Assembly: GCA_031290235.1 (NCBI GenBank)
Contig: JAITNX010000052.1
Span: 1 to 39,268, forward strand
Length of the DNA: 39,268 nt
Direction: 5' to 3'
Source of the DNA: Synergistaceae bacterium
GTDB lineage: Bacteria; Synergistota; Synergistia; Synergistales; Synergistaceae
Below the pieces are notes generated by a model that saw nothing but the letters and a program-made list of their open reading frames with translations, ran no database searches and was not told the DNA's origin. Below, in pieces: positions 27,849 to 37,451 of this stretch. Within the stretch, counting starts at the first letter, position 1, and every line of letters begins with the position of its first letter. The position numbers and the translations under genes were made by a program.

Positions 27849-29363
27849 ATGGGCCGTGACGGGATGGACACCGTTGCTGTGAGCGCAAACAGATTGCCAA
27901 CCGCCGAACTGGTGATGGATCTAATACCCAAGGGGGTCAGCGTGGACGCCCTGAGGGAGAAGGGGATAGTGCCGATAGAAGCGAGCGGCGGCACACTGGT
28001 CGTCGCGGCGTCGAGCCTCGCGGCCACTCTCGACGCTCAGATACTGGCGGTGGGAACAGGAAAGACCGCCCGAGTCGCGATATTTCCCGAGAACCAGATA
28101 AACGCTCTGATACGCACGCTCTACGACCTCAAGAGCGGGGTGGCGCAGGACACGTTGAACGCCATAGAGTCAGTGGACGACCTCTCTCAGCTCGCGAGGC
28201 AGGAGGTTTTGAGCGACACTGTCGACGCTCCTGTCATAAAGCTGGTAAACGGCCTCTTGCTCGAAGCCATAAAGGAGAGGGCGACGGACATACACCTCGA
28301 GCCGTTCGAGGATAAACTCCTGGTGAGATATAGGATAGATGGGGTTCTGAACGACCGCTACGAACTGACCAAGGGCCATCAATCCCCAGTGACGAGCCGC
28401 ATAAAAGTCATGGCCAAGATGGACATAGCTGAGAGGTTCGTACCTCAGGACGGCAGGATTGGCATAGCTCTTGGGGACAGGGCCGTCGATATTCGCGTCA
28501 GTTCGCTGCCGACTCAGCACGGGGAGCGCATCGTGATGCGTCTCCTCGATAAGGCCAGAGGGCTTCTCACTTTGGAGGACCTTGGAATGAGGGGGAAGGA
28601 GAAGGAGAAGCTGGACGGCCTCATCCGCCACCCACACGGGATGATCCTTCTGACGGGGCCGACGGGCTCTGGGAAGAGCACGACACTGTATGCCATACTC
28701 CAGGCGTTGGCGAGACCGGAGGTCAATATCATAACGGTCGAGGACCCCATAGAATACGACCTTCCTGGCGTGGGGCAGGTTCAGGAGAACGAGAAGGCCG
28801 GGGTCACCTTCGCGAGCGCGCTGCGCTCCATCCTCAGGCAGGACCCTGATATAATAATGATAGGCGAGATTAGAGACTTCGAAACAGCCCACATAGGCGT
28901 GCAGTCGTCGCTGACTGGTCACCTCGTTCTCTCCACGCTTCACACCAACGACTCGGTGAGCGCCGTTTCGCGGCTTGTGGACATGGGGATAGAACCGTAT
29001 CTCATAGCTGGCTGCCTTCTTGGCGTAGTCGCCCAGAGGCTTGTCCGAAGGGTCTGCCCGAATTGTAAAACTGAAATTGAAGCGCCTGCGGCAATGAGGC
29101 GCTACGGCATCGAGAGGGCATATATCGGGGCGGGGTGCGATCAATGCAAGGATTCCGGCTACAGGGGGCGCTTCGGCCTCTACGAACAGTTCGACGTAAC
29201 CCCGGAAATTGCGGATGCCGTCTCAAATGGGGCAGCTGTGGGCGAGCTGAGGAAACTCGCCATATCAGGCGGCATGAGGAGCTTGCTTGAACTTGGGCTG
29301 GCTAGTGTCAAAGCTGGAGAAACTACCTCTGAGGAGATTCTCCGGGTGGTGGGAGAGGTTTGA
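27849..29363 (+). CDS. gspE: Type II secretion ATPase GspE
   Basis: GPTGSGKSTTLYAIL, EDPIEYDLPGVGQVQ, two CxxC (CPNC...CDQC). Confidence 0.97.
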   Translation: MGRDGMDTVAVSANRLPTAELVMDLIPKGVSVDALREKGIVPIEASGGTLVVAASSLAATLDAQILAVGTGKTARVAIFPENQINALIRTLYDLKSGVAQDTLNAIESVDDLSQLARQEVLSDTVDAPVIKLVNGLLLEAIKERATDIHLEPFEDKLLVRYRIDGVLNDRYELTKGHQSPVTSRIKVMAKMDIAERFVPQDGRIGIALGDRAVDIRVSSLPTQHGERIVMRLLDKARGLLTLEDLGMRGKEKEKLDGLIRHPHGMILLTGPTGSGKSTTLYAILQALARPEVNIITVEDPIEYDLPGVGQVQENEKAGVTFASALRSILRQDPDIIMIGEIRDFETAHIGVQSSLTGHLVLSTLHTNDSVSAVSRLVDMGIEPYLIAGCLLGVVAQRLVRRVCPNCKTEIEAPAAMRRYGIERAYIGAGCDQCKDSGYRGRFGLYEQFDVTPEIADAVSNGAAVGELRKLAISGGMRSLLELGLASVKAGETTSEEILRVVGEV

Positions 29364-29371
29364 TCGGTTAA

Positions 29372-30529
29372 ATGCCATTTTTCAAGATAAAGGCGTACGA
29401 TTCAAAGGGGGATATGAAGTCCTTCCGCAGGGAGGCCTCGACTGACGAGGAGTTGCTGAGGTCCCTGGACCTCGAGGGCTACATCCCGGCATCGTACGAG
29501 GTGGAAAAGGAGCGGCGAGGGCAGAAGAAGGCAAAATCCCTAAAGATGGAGGATCAACACCTCTTCTGTACGATGCTCGCGGCCTTTCTCCAGAGCGGCC
29601 TGTCGATGACGGAGGTCCTTGGGCTGCTCCAGCGCCAGACTCGGGACAAAAGGCTGCAGCCGATATTCAGCGACCTCAGGGAGTCGGTGGAGTCAGGAAG
29701 GTCACTGGCCCAGTCGATGAGAACCCAAGGAGTCTTCCGCGAGTCGCTGATCGGAATGATCGAGTCGGGCGAGCGTTCGTCATCTCTGCCGGGCGTGCTC
29801 GAGAGGGCCTCGTCTCTCCTTCAGAGCGAGATATCGCTGAGGCGAAAGATCCAGTCGGCCTTGACGTACCCCATCCTCATGCTCTTCGTCGGGTTCTTCG
29901 TCGTCGCGTTTCTCATAGCGTTCGTCGTGCCGCAGCTCACAGGGATAGTGACGGATTCGGGCGGGGAACTCCCGCTCGCGACCAGGGCACTGCTTGCCAT
30001 CGCCTCCGTTATCAAGACCGGCGGGCTGCCTTCCGTACTCATCCTCTTTCTCGTATACCTCCAGATGAAGAGAAAGGGCAAGAGGATATCCATACCCCTC
30101 TTCAAGGGGATACAGAACCTCCTCACGATCTCTCTGATTTTTTCCCACATCTCGACACTCCTCCGATCTGGCGTGCCGTTGGTTCAAGCCCTTGAGCTGT
30201 CGCAGCCGATGGACCCGCAGAAGGGCAGGGCGCTCTTTCTGGCGGATGAGGTGCGGAAGGGTTATCGCTTCTCTCAAAGCCTCGAACGACAGGGTTCATT
30301 CAGCGAGGACGTGATAGCCATCGTGCGTATAGGCGAGATGGGTGGAAACCTTCCGGATTGCCTCGACAGAATAGCGACTAACTCCTGGGATTTCGCCCAG
30401 ACCTCGATGCAGAAATGGTCGAGCCTGGCTGAACCAATGATAATAATCGTCCTGGGCGTAGTCGTAGGCTTCGTTGTAATGGCCGTGCTGCTCCCCATCC
30501 TGAGCCTTTCAGACCTCGCTGGGTTATAG
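29372..30529 (+). CDS. gspF: Type II secretion inner-membrane protein GspF
   Basis: Two T2SSF repeats: MLAAFLQSGLSMTEVLGLL and HISTLLRSGVPLVQALELS; GEMGGNLPDCLDRIA. Confidence 0.95.
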   Translation: MPFFKIKAYDSKGDMKSFRREASTDEELLRSLDLEGYIPASYEVEKERRGQKKAKSLKMEDQHLFCTMLAAFLQSGLSMTEVLGLLQRQTRDKRLQPIFSDLRESVESGRSLAQSMRTQGVFRESLIGMIESGERSSSLPGVLERASSLLQSEISLRRKIQSALTYPILMLFVGFFVVAFLIAFVVPQLTGIVTDSGGELPLATRALLAIASVIKTGGLPSVLILFLVYLQMKRKGKRISIPLFKGIQNLLTISLIFSHISTLLRSGVPLVQALELSQPMDPQKGRALFLADEVRKGYRFSQSLERQGSFSEDVIAIVRIGEMGGNLPDCLDRIATNSWDFAQTSMQKWSSLAEPMIIIVLGVVVGFVVMAVLLPILSLSDLAGL

Positions 30530-30648
30530 GTTTATACTTCTCGGATTCTATTCTATGGACAAACCCTGGCGGCGTGTGTATATTGGGTGACGCGGCGGCG
30601 TCCAGCCAGGGGCAGGCTGCGAGCAATATTTTATCGGGAGGGATCTTT

Positions 30649-31947
30649 GTGAAAAAAGTTTTTCTGTCATTCATAGTGTGCGTAGCGCTGTTGTCATTTT
30701 GCGGCGTTTTGTCGGCTGATGTCGCCTTTACGACCGACGACTACTCGTCAGGGACGATCGGTATCATCGGGGACGATGGAGGCGGACTGAAGATAAAGGC
30801 AGGACCCTTTGTCGGGTATGCCACGAACCTGAACGTTTTGAGCTACGCGGATGGTAGCAGGCTGTTGCTTGCGGAGAGGCCATATCTGGGCAGCGGTGGC
30901 GGTGCTGAGGACTCCCTGTTTTTCTTCGATTCGTCAGATCTAAGTATCCCACTGAAGAACATAACCATCCCTGGGGTGTCAAATACATACGACGCGGAGT
31001 ACCTTGACGGATATCTGTACCTGATCTGCTATGACGGGGCGAACATCGTAAAGATCGACCCAGACGACTTCACGGTCAAGGCCCGGTACGAGTTTTCCGA
31101 CAGTGATATCGCGCAGGGTTACATCCCGCACGGCGTCTCCCTCGCCTCGCTTGGCGAGGAACTCTTCGCGCTCTTCATAGTCATTGACAATGATACGTTA
31201 ACCCATGCCAACAGCAGATTAGTCCGCCTTGACCGCGATCTGAAGGCGAAAGATTTCGTGCTGCAGCTTCCCCTAAATGCTCACACGGCCGCCGTCTCAG
31301 GCGGTAGCCTGTATGTCGCGAGCTGGGGCGGGGAGCAGAACAGCTCGGCGAGTTCTTATCGGTCGCAGCTGCAGCGAGTGGTGATCAATGGAGACCTGAT
31401 GACCGCCGAGAGACTGTTCACAGCCGCGGTAATCGACGGCGCTCAGATCGGAGCAATCTGTTTCGCCCCCGATGGGACCGCGCTGATAGCGACTCACAGG
31501 TACTCGGACGACTTCACGACAGAAGCCAACTTATACAGACTCGACTCATCCCTTGCCCCTGGCGCCAGATTGAAGCTGACGGACTCGTTCACTCTTGCCG
31601 GCTGGATGACCTCGATAGTTTACGATCCGGATACAAGCTGCTTCTGGGTTGCAAACAGCAACGGAGGAGCCAGCGCAAATCAGATCCTGGCCTTCGACGA
31701 CGCGGGTAAGCTTGTGAAGAGCTTCAGCGCCAAGGACATCGGGGGGCCGTCGTCATATCTCGCGGCTGTCAAAAAGCAGGAGGCCGCCGGAGGGGACGAC
31801 GGGGATTCCAAGCCTGACGATGATGGCAGCAGCCAAGTGGGTGGAAATACCTCCGGCATGGGCGGATCCACCGGCTGCTCGGGCGGCGGCATGTTCGGCG
31901 CCGCGCTGTTCATAGCGGCGCTGGTATGGCGGAGGTTCTGTATATAA
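30649..31947 (+). CDS. Secreted beta-propeller-like protein with Synergist-CTERM-like sorting tail
   Basis: Signal peptide MKKVFLSFIVCVALLSFCGVLSA; C-terminus GGSTGCSGGGMFGAALFIAALVWRRFCI = GCSGG + TM + basic. Confidence 0.8.
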   Translation: MKKVFLSFIVCVALLSFCGVLSADVAFTTDDYSSGTIGIIGDDGGGLKIKAGPFVGYATNLNVLSYADGSRLLLAERPYLGSGGGAEDSLFFFDSSDLSIPLKNITIPGVSNTYDAEYLDGYLYLICYDGANIVKIDPDDFTVKARYEFSDSDIAQGYIPHGVSLASLGEELFALFIVIDNDTLTHANSRLVRLDRDLKAKDFVLQLPLNAHTAAVSGGSLYVASWGGEQNSSASSYRSQLQRVVINGDLMTAERLFTAAVIDGAQIGAICFAPDGTALIATHRYSDDFTTEANLYRLDSSLAPGARLKLTDSFTLAGWMTSIVYDPDTSCFWVANSNGGASANQILAFDDAGKLVKSFSAKDIGGPSSYLAAVKKQEAAGGDDGDSKPDDDGSSQVGGNTSGMGGSTGCSGGGMFGAALFIAALVWRRFCI

Positions 31948-32424
31948 TCACTCGCTTTTCCAGTTTGAGAAAATGATCTTGGCTTTTTTCAGGAAGTCGT
32001 AGGAAATAGTGATGCTGGCGTCGGTGACGGTCTTGCTATCCTTGAATATTGGCACGGGATTGCAGCCCCTCGACGCCGTCTCTATCTGCTCCAGCCTGTA
32101 GCGGTTGCCGCAGTTCTGGCAGACGAGGGCGTTGCCGTCCTGTATGTAGTATCCTCGCCCTGAATCGTAGCAGACCTGGCAGGTGTTGAAGGCCGTTCGG
32201 ATGCTGCCGTCCGGCGCCCTGACAGCGATTACTTCAAGGCTGACCCCCTCCACGTCCACTGGGTAGAATTTGGCCGTGGAGGTAATCTCGTCGGTTTTTA
32301 TGACGAGATCCTGATTTGCCATGGCAGCGCCTGTCAGGCCGCCGCTGAAAAATTGTCCCCCGAATATCGCCGCCGCGACGATTGTGTGTAACAAACGTTT
32401 TTTGATGTTCTCTGGTTTTGACAT
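31948..32424 (-). CDS. DUF2318 domain-containing exported cysteine-rich protein
   Basis: FNTCQVCYDSGRGYYIQDGNALVCQNCGNRYRLEQI with CxxC pairs, N-terminal TM/signal. Confidence 0.85.
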   Translation of the reverse strand: MSKPENIKKRLLHTIVAAAIFGGQFFSGGLTGAAMANQDLVIKTDEITSTAKFYPVDVEGVSLEVIAVRAPDGSIRTAFNTCQVCYDSGRGYYIQDGNALVCQNCGNRYRLEQIETASRGCNPVPIFKDSKTVTDASITISYDFLKKAKIIFSNWKSE

Positions 32425-32507
32425 CGCTTACTGACCTCCGCAAGTGTTTTTATTTGACTCAAAATTGGAATGAGTCCCGTGTTTATAAAGCAGCATCGCG
32501 CTCGCTC

Positions 32508-32603
32508 CTATTTTGTCGGCTTACCTCGGTTCATCAAAACCGAGCCGATCAACAGGGCAAAAAGGGGCAAAATACAGTGCCAGTGGCTCATTATAAATTC
32601 CAT
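32508..32603 (-). CDS. 31-aa small membrane protein (MEFIMSHWHCILPLFALLIGSVLMNRGKPTK), not in the supplied ORF track
   Basis: ATG at 32603 preceded by AAGGAG with 8-nt spacing on the minus strand; one hydrophobic segment; sits between two same-strand genes. Confidence 0.5.
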   Translation of the reverse strand: MEFIMSHWHCILPLFALLIGSVLMNRGKPTK

Positions 32604-32662
32604 TATTCAAACTCCTTCCACGTGGCCGGTCCGGCCGATATAGAACGGGCGAAACGATATAA

Positions 32663-33379
32663 CTATTTCAGGTCGAAGGGCTTGAGGAATTTCTCAGCCT
32701 CGAACTTTCTTCCACGCGAGTCCTCGAGAGGAACCAAGGCGTAGGTCCAGCCCTCCACCTTTGACGGGTCCACTCCCGCTTCCAGCATTATCTTGGGGTC
32801 CAGGACGAACACGATGTCCTTCTCATTTTTTGTCATGTCCTTTGCCCATTCTAAAAGCGAACCATCAGCCACCGTTACCCCATAGTGGTCAAGCGCGGCG
32901 TGATAACCTATAGACTCCCTGTCGAGTTTCACTATCTGCTCAAAGGACGATATCGGCGTGATTTCGCCGTCATACTCGAGCGCCTCCTTGGACAGCTTTT
33001 TCCCAAGCATTATCTTGCCCCTGTCCCCTAGCATATCCTTCATCTCGCTGGGCAGCTTGTCCAGATCGAGGCCGGCTTTCACGAACGGCTCCGCGTCAAA
33101 ACAGAGGAACGTGTCGTAGTGCCTCATGTCATCCGCAGCCTTCCTCCACCAGAAGGCCGCCTCGCCGTCAGGCGAGGTCAGGACCCATACCCCCATCGAA
33201 TCATCAGCCACTGGCGGGAAGTCAAGGGCGTCGATCATCGCGCTGAACGACGTGACCGCGGATTTCCCGATCACATCCGTCGTGAACGCCGCCTCTGCGC
33301 TTCCCCCTGAGTAGAGTGGCAGTGCGCCTGCAAGCAGTGCTCCAATTACTATTTTTCTCGTACTCCTCTTCAATTTCAT
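32663..33379 (-). CDS. Exported hypothetical protein
   Basis: 238 aa with signal peptide MKLKRSTRKIVIGALLAGALPLYSGGSAEA. Confidence 0.75.
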   Translation of the reverse strand: MKLKRSTRKIVIGALLAGALPLYSGGSAEAAFTTDVIGKSAVTSFSAMIDALDFPPVADDSMGVWVLTSPDGEAAFWWRKAADDMRHYDTFLCFDAEPFVKAGLDLDKLPSEMKDMLGDRGKIMLGKKLSKEALEYDGEITPISSFEQIVKLDRESIGYHAALDHYGVTVADGSLLEWAKDMTKNEKDIVFVLDPKIMLEAGVDPSKVEGWTYALVPLEDSRGRKFEAEKFLKPFDLK

Positions 33380-33594
33380 CGAAATTCCCCCTTAATTGGC
33401 CAAGCCTTAGATTCTATGTTAAGAGATTAACCCAGCAATGTGGAGTTTTTATGAAGAAAGAATCACTTTATACAGCTTCGCGTTCTACGCGGGTGCTTAT
33501 GATGTTCCCGATACAGGTATATCCTGTGCGAGCATATCTCAAATAAAGGAGAAGAAATAGTAAAATTTAGCGGCGATATATGGTGGGAAATACG

Positions 33595-33625
33595 TTGTAA
33601 ATTACATCCATTATTTCATTATAAT
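33595..33625 (+). promoter_or_regulatory. Candidate promoter TTGTAA-19-TATAAT upstream of the second TAXI operon
   Basis: Read in an AT-rich intergenic region; spacing suboptimal. Confidence 0.3.
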
Positions 33626-33728
33626 GTTATTCAGGCGTGGAATAAAGTCCGCGTCAAGCGCTTATTCGTGCCGGTAAATTACTGATGCCGGCGGGTGGTA
33701 TGCCAAATGAGATCTCTGAGGAGGAGTT

Positions 33729-34724
33729 ATGATGAAAAAAGCGTTTTCTGTCACAGGGGTGCTGTTTTTTGTCTTGTCCATCGTCATTTGTTCAGCTGCG
33801 CTCGCGGCAGATCCGGCTGTAAAACGAGGAGATTATTTCATCACAGTGCTCACTGGCCCGTCAAGCGGAATTTATTTCCCAATCGGCGGCGCTTTTTCCA
33901 CATTCATAGGCGGTCTCGGATACAAGACGTCGGCGACAGCTACAGGCGCAACCGCCGAGAACATCAATGCTCTTCAGACCGGACAGGGCGAGATGGCAAT
34001 AGCTATGGCCGATTCGGTCATACAGGCCGTAGAGTCGTTCGGGGCATACGAGGGCAAGCCGGCGGCAAAGGATCTGCGCGCATTGATGGGGCTGTGGCCT
34101 AACTTCTGCCAGATAGTCACGACGGCGGACTCTGGGATTAAGACCTTTGCCGACATGAAAGGCAAAAGAGTCGGAGTCGGAGCGCCGAACTCCGGCGTCG
34201 AACTGAATGCCCGCATGATGTTCGAAGCGCACGGCATGACTTATGGCGATTGCCGCGTTGATTACCTGAGCTATGCCGAAGCGATCGACCAGATGAAGAA
34301 CGGCCTCTGTGACGTGGCCTTCGTCACATCGGGCCTGGGTAACGCCACAATCATGGAGCTTGGCACCAGCAAGAAGATCGCGTTTGTGCCGGTCGAGGGC
34401 GAGGCGCTGCAGAACCTTCTGAAGAAGTATCCGTTCTACATCGAGTCGAAGATACCGGCCGCGACTTACGGCACTGACAAGGACACGACGACGGCCGCGG
34501 TCATGAACATCATGCTCATCGACAACAAGCTGCCGAACGAGGTCGTGTACGACCTGCTCGAGAATATATACTCCCCGGCCGGTCTGGATGCCATAGGAGC
34601 GTCGCACGCGACGGCCAAGGCTAATATAACGCTCGACACAGCGCTGCGCGGCATAGTCGGCACGTCTGTTCCCCTCCACGACGGCGCTGTAAAGTATTAC
34701 CAGGACAAGGGCTTGTTGAAATAA
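33729..34724 (+). CDS. TAXI family TRAP transporter solute-binding protein (second copy)
   Basis: TGPSSGIYFPIGGAFSTFI, GVGAPNSGVELNARMMFEAHGM; signal peptide; SD GAGGAGG. Confidence 0.95.
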   Translation: MMKKAFSVTGVLFFVLSIVICSAALAADPAVKRGDYFITVLTGPSSGIYFPIGGAFSTFIGGLGYKTSATATGATAENINALQTGQGEMAIAMADSVIQAVESFGAYEGKPAAKDLRALMGLWPNFCQIVTTADSGIKTFADMKGKRVGVGAPNSGVELNARMMFEAHGMTYGDCRVDYLSYAEAIDQMKNGLCDVAFVTSGLGNATIMELGTSKKIAFVPVEGEALQNLLKKYPFYIESKIPAATYGTDKDTTTAAVMNIMLIDNKLPNEVVYDLLENIYSPAGLDAIGASHATAKANITLDTALRGIVGTSVPLHDGAVKYYQDKGLLK

Positions 34725-34740
34725 ACGACAAAGAGGTCGT

Positions 34741-35274
34741 ATGCCCTTAAAGAAACCCGTATGGCGGGGAGTATCGAGGCTTTTTCTCCCCGTCATCATA
34801 ATTATAATAAGCGTTTCGCTGGTCGTCCCAGGCTCTTTTTGCTCATCGTCCGGCGACGATGAAGCTCTGTTTTTGCGCGTCTACGACTGGAAAACCGGCG
34901 CTGTGTACGTCGAGGCGCCGACCCGCGCGGGGGCGAAACTTTTCTTCGGCTGGATTCACTCTCTGGAGAAGATCCCCTGGAACGAGTATTATCACATTCG
35001 CGAGGATCGCACTCTCATCCTGGACGTCATAACGTTTCCCGCGTTCGGCGCCGGGATACCGGAGAACAAGGGGCGCGTCTGTTATGTGAAGGACGGGTTG
35101 ATTCATATGGAGGAGATAGATCAGGAGTTTGGGGAGCTTGTGTGGCTCAACTCGCACACAGCCACAAGGGACATATCTCTCGATGGTCGTCATATAACGA
35201 GCGGAGCGGAATTGCCGCAGCATACGAGGTTGCGTTTGGTCATTGAAGGAGGAGGCGCTAATGGATCAAAATAA
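34741..35274 (+). CDS. DUF1850 domain-containing protein
   Basis: LFFGWIHSLEKIPWNEYYHI...FPAFGAGIPENKGRV pattern; lies between TAXI SBP and permease. Confidence 0.85.
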   Translation: MPLKKPVWRGVSRLFLPVIIIIISVSLVVPGSFCSSSGDDEALFLRVYDWKTGAVYVEAPTRAGAKLFFGWIHSLEKIPWNEYYHIREDRTLILDVITFPAFGAGIPENKGRVCYVKDGLIHMEEIDQEFGELVWLNSHTATRDISLDGRHITSGAELPQHTRLRLVIEGGGANGSK

Positions 35275-37330
35275 GCTCAATAAACAGGGTTTGGAGGATG
35301 AGGGGATAAAACGCGAAAACCTCCGCCCCGGCGTGGCTGACGATGACGTGTTGGACGAGACCATAGCCATGGCTATGGAGGGAGTTCTGACGGAGGAGCA
35401 GCTGAAGCTCATAGAGGACCTGGATAAGGAGTCCAGCACGCGCAAACTGGAAAATCCCGTTATCGAAAGGCTGTTCTACCTATCCTGTATCGGCGTGACC
35501 CTGTACCACTTCATTACCTCGTTCATAGGAACCCCTGTCGTTCTGCAGCACCGTTCGTTGCACGTGGCCATGATGCTGGCGCTTGGTTTTGTCATGTATC
35601 CGTCCAGCAAAAAGAGCAGTTATAAAAAGGTAGCGTGGTTTGACTGGGTTCTCATAGCCCTGTCAATAGCGGTGCCCGTATATGTCTGGACCCACTATCT
35701 TGGCATCGTGGACCGGGCTGGGAACGCGAACACGGCCGACATGCTCGCGGCGACCTTGCTTGTGTTGTTAGTGCTAGAGGCTTCGCGGCGAATGACCGGT
35801 TGGGCTCTGCCGATATTGAGCGTTATTTTTATCGCCTACGGCCTCTGCGGGCCGCGAGGGCTCTGGAATATCGACCTTCCGATGTTCGGCCACCGCGGTT
35901 ACACATGGACTCAGCTCTCTAACCAATTTTTCGCCAACACCGAGGGAATTTACGGTTCCTCGGTCAGCGTGGCGGCAAGCTACATATTTCTGTTCATCCT
36001 GTTCGGGGCTGTCATGGGCAAGTCAGGGATGGGAGTTTTCTTCAACGATATAGCTATGGCCCTTGCCGGGCATACGAAGGGCGGTCCCGCCAAGGTTTCC
36101 GTCATCTCGTCCGGTTTGCTGGGCTCCATCAACGGCTCGGCCGTGGCAAACGTAGTCACGACAGGAGCGTTCACTATCCCATTGATGAAGAAGACCGGCT
36201 ATTCTAAAGAGTTCTCCGGTGCCGTGGAGGCGGCCTCGTCCGTCGGAGGACAGTTGCTGCCTCCTGTCATGGGCGCCGCGGCTTTTATAATGGCCGATAT
36301 TCTGAGCGTACAGTATTCGGAAATCATAGTACACGCCGCCATTCCGGCTTTGCTCTATTACCTTGGCGTCATAATTCAGGTTCAACTGCGCGCCGGCAAA
36401 TTGGGTTTGGTTGGCCTGCCGAGAGAACAACTGCCTCGTGCCGCCGCCATAATGCGCGAAAAGGGGCACCTGCTTATACCAATAGTGGTATTGCTGTATC
36501 TGCTCCTATTCTCTGGCACGACGGTGGTCTACTCCGCTGTCATAACGATCGTGGTGACTGTCGTTGTCGCGTGTCTTAGGAAATCCACGAGGATGAGCTT
36601 CAAAGATCTATGCGACGCTTTTGCCGACGGCGCGAAGCAGACTGTTTCTGTCGCCATGGCTTGCGCCTGTGTTGGCATTATAGTGGGGGCGATATCGAAG
36701 ACTGGTTTTGGCCTGACGATGGCGGATGCCATAATATCGTTCGGCAAACAAAATCTGCTTTTCACTCTGCTCTTCACCATGATCACCTGCATGATCTTAG
36801 GCATGGGAGTCCCATCCATCCCCGCCTATATAATAACGGCGACGATCGGGGCGAGCGCTCTATCAAAGCTTGGAATTCCCGCTATGGCCGCCCACATGTT
36901 TTCGTTTTACTTCGCAATGTTCGCGAACCTGACCCCTCCAGTCGCCCTTGCCGCCTTCGCCGCCGCCGGCCTCTCCGGCGGAGACCCGATGAAAACAGGC
37001 TTCGCCGCCGTCAAGTTAGCCTTGGCTGGCTTCGTAGTCCCCTATATGTTCATTTACTCTCCACAACTGCTGCTCATAGATACCGGACTTCTGGAGGGCA
37101 TTCGCGTAGTGATTGGGGCATGTCTTGGTGTGTTTTTGATCGGCGCTGCTGTGGAGGGCTATCTGTTCGCCAAGATCAACGTCATACTTAGAATTATCTC
37201 GTTCGCCGGAGCGTTCTGCCTGATAGACAGCGGTTTGTACTCGGACGCGATAGGCATTGTAGTCCTTGTCGGCCTCGTTGCAGTGCAGTACGTCATAACG
37301 AAAAAAAATCGCGCGACGCAGCCTGGTTAG
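35261..37330 (+). CDS. TRAP transporter, fused 4TM/12TM permease (second copy)
   Basis: GGPAKVSVISSGLLGSINGSAVANVVTTGAFTIPLMKK, GGQLLPPVMGAAAFIMA; ATG 35261 behind GGAGGAGG. Confidence 0.95.
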   Translation: MDQNKLNKQGLEDEGIKRENLRPGVADDDVLDETIAMAMEGVLTEEQLKLIEDLDKESSTRKLENPVIERLFYLSCIGVTLYHFITSFIGTPVVLQHRSLHVAMMLALGFVMYPSSKKSSYKKVAWFDWVLIALSIAVPVYVWTHYLGIVDRAGNANTADMLAATLLVLLVLEASRRMTGWALPILSVIFIAYGLCGPRGLWNIDLPMFGHRGYTWTQLSNQFFANTEGIYGSSVSVAASYIFLFILFGAVMGKSGMGVFFNDIAMALAGHTKGGPAKVSVISSGLLGSINGSAVANVVTTGAFTIPLMKKTGYSKEFSGAVEAASSVGGQLLPPVMGAAAFIMADILSVQYSEIIVHAAIPALLYYLGVIIQVQLRAGKLGLVGLPREQLPRAAAIMREKGHLLIPIVVLLYLLLFSGTTVVYSAVITIVVTVVVACLRKSTRMSFKDLCDAFADGAKQTVSVAMACACVGIIVGAISKTGFGLTMADAIISFGKQNLLFTLLFTMITCMILGMGVPSIPAYIITATIGASALSKLGIPAMAAHMFSFYFAMFANLTPPVALAAFAAAGLSGGDPMKTGFAAVKLALAGFVVPYMFIYSPQLLLIDTGLLEGIRVVIGACLGVFLIGAAVEGYLFAKINVILRIISFAGAFCLIDSGLYSDAIGIVVLVGLVAVQYVITKKNRATQPG

Positions 37331-37376
37331 CGCATCAACGGTAAAAAAACCGCGCGCATTGATTTGCCAGTAACCG

Positions 37377-37403
37377 TTGACGAGCCGTGATATTCAGTAT
37401 AAA
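37377..37403 (+). promoter_or_regulatory. Promoter for tRNA-Leu: TTGACG-15/16-TATAAAA
   Basis: -35 at 37377-37382 and -10 at 37398-37403, about 50 nt before the tRNA. Confidence 0.55.
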
Positions 37404-37451
37404 ATGCTCATTATCGGCATTGTTGGCTGACGTTTCACCGGAGGAATTTAA

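Noticed and set aside
28170-29144. 324-aa minus-strand ORF antisense to gspE
   Set aside because: Fully inside a clear GspE gene; composition typical of shadow ORFs from codon bias, no recognisable domain
32418-32744. 108-aa plus-strand ORF in the DUF2318 region
   Set aside because: Antisense to the minus-strand genes and microORF; no domain
33451-33546. 31-aa ORF MKKESLYTASRSTRVLMMFPIQVYPVRAYLK in the intergenic region
   Set aside because: Weak SD spacing and no feature beyond being open; chance ORF likely
33861-34799. 312-aa minus-strand ORF antisense to the second TAXI SBP
   Set aside because: Arg/His-rich shadow translation, no domain, SBP frame is clear
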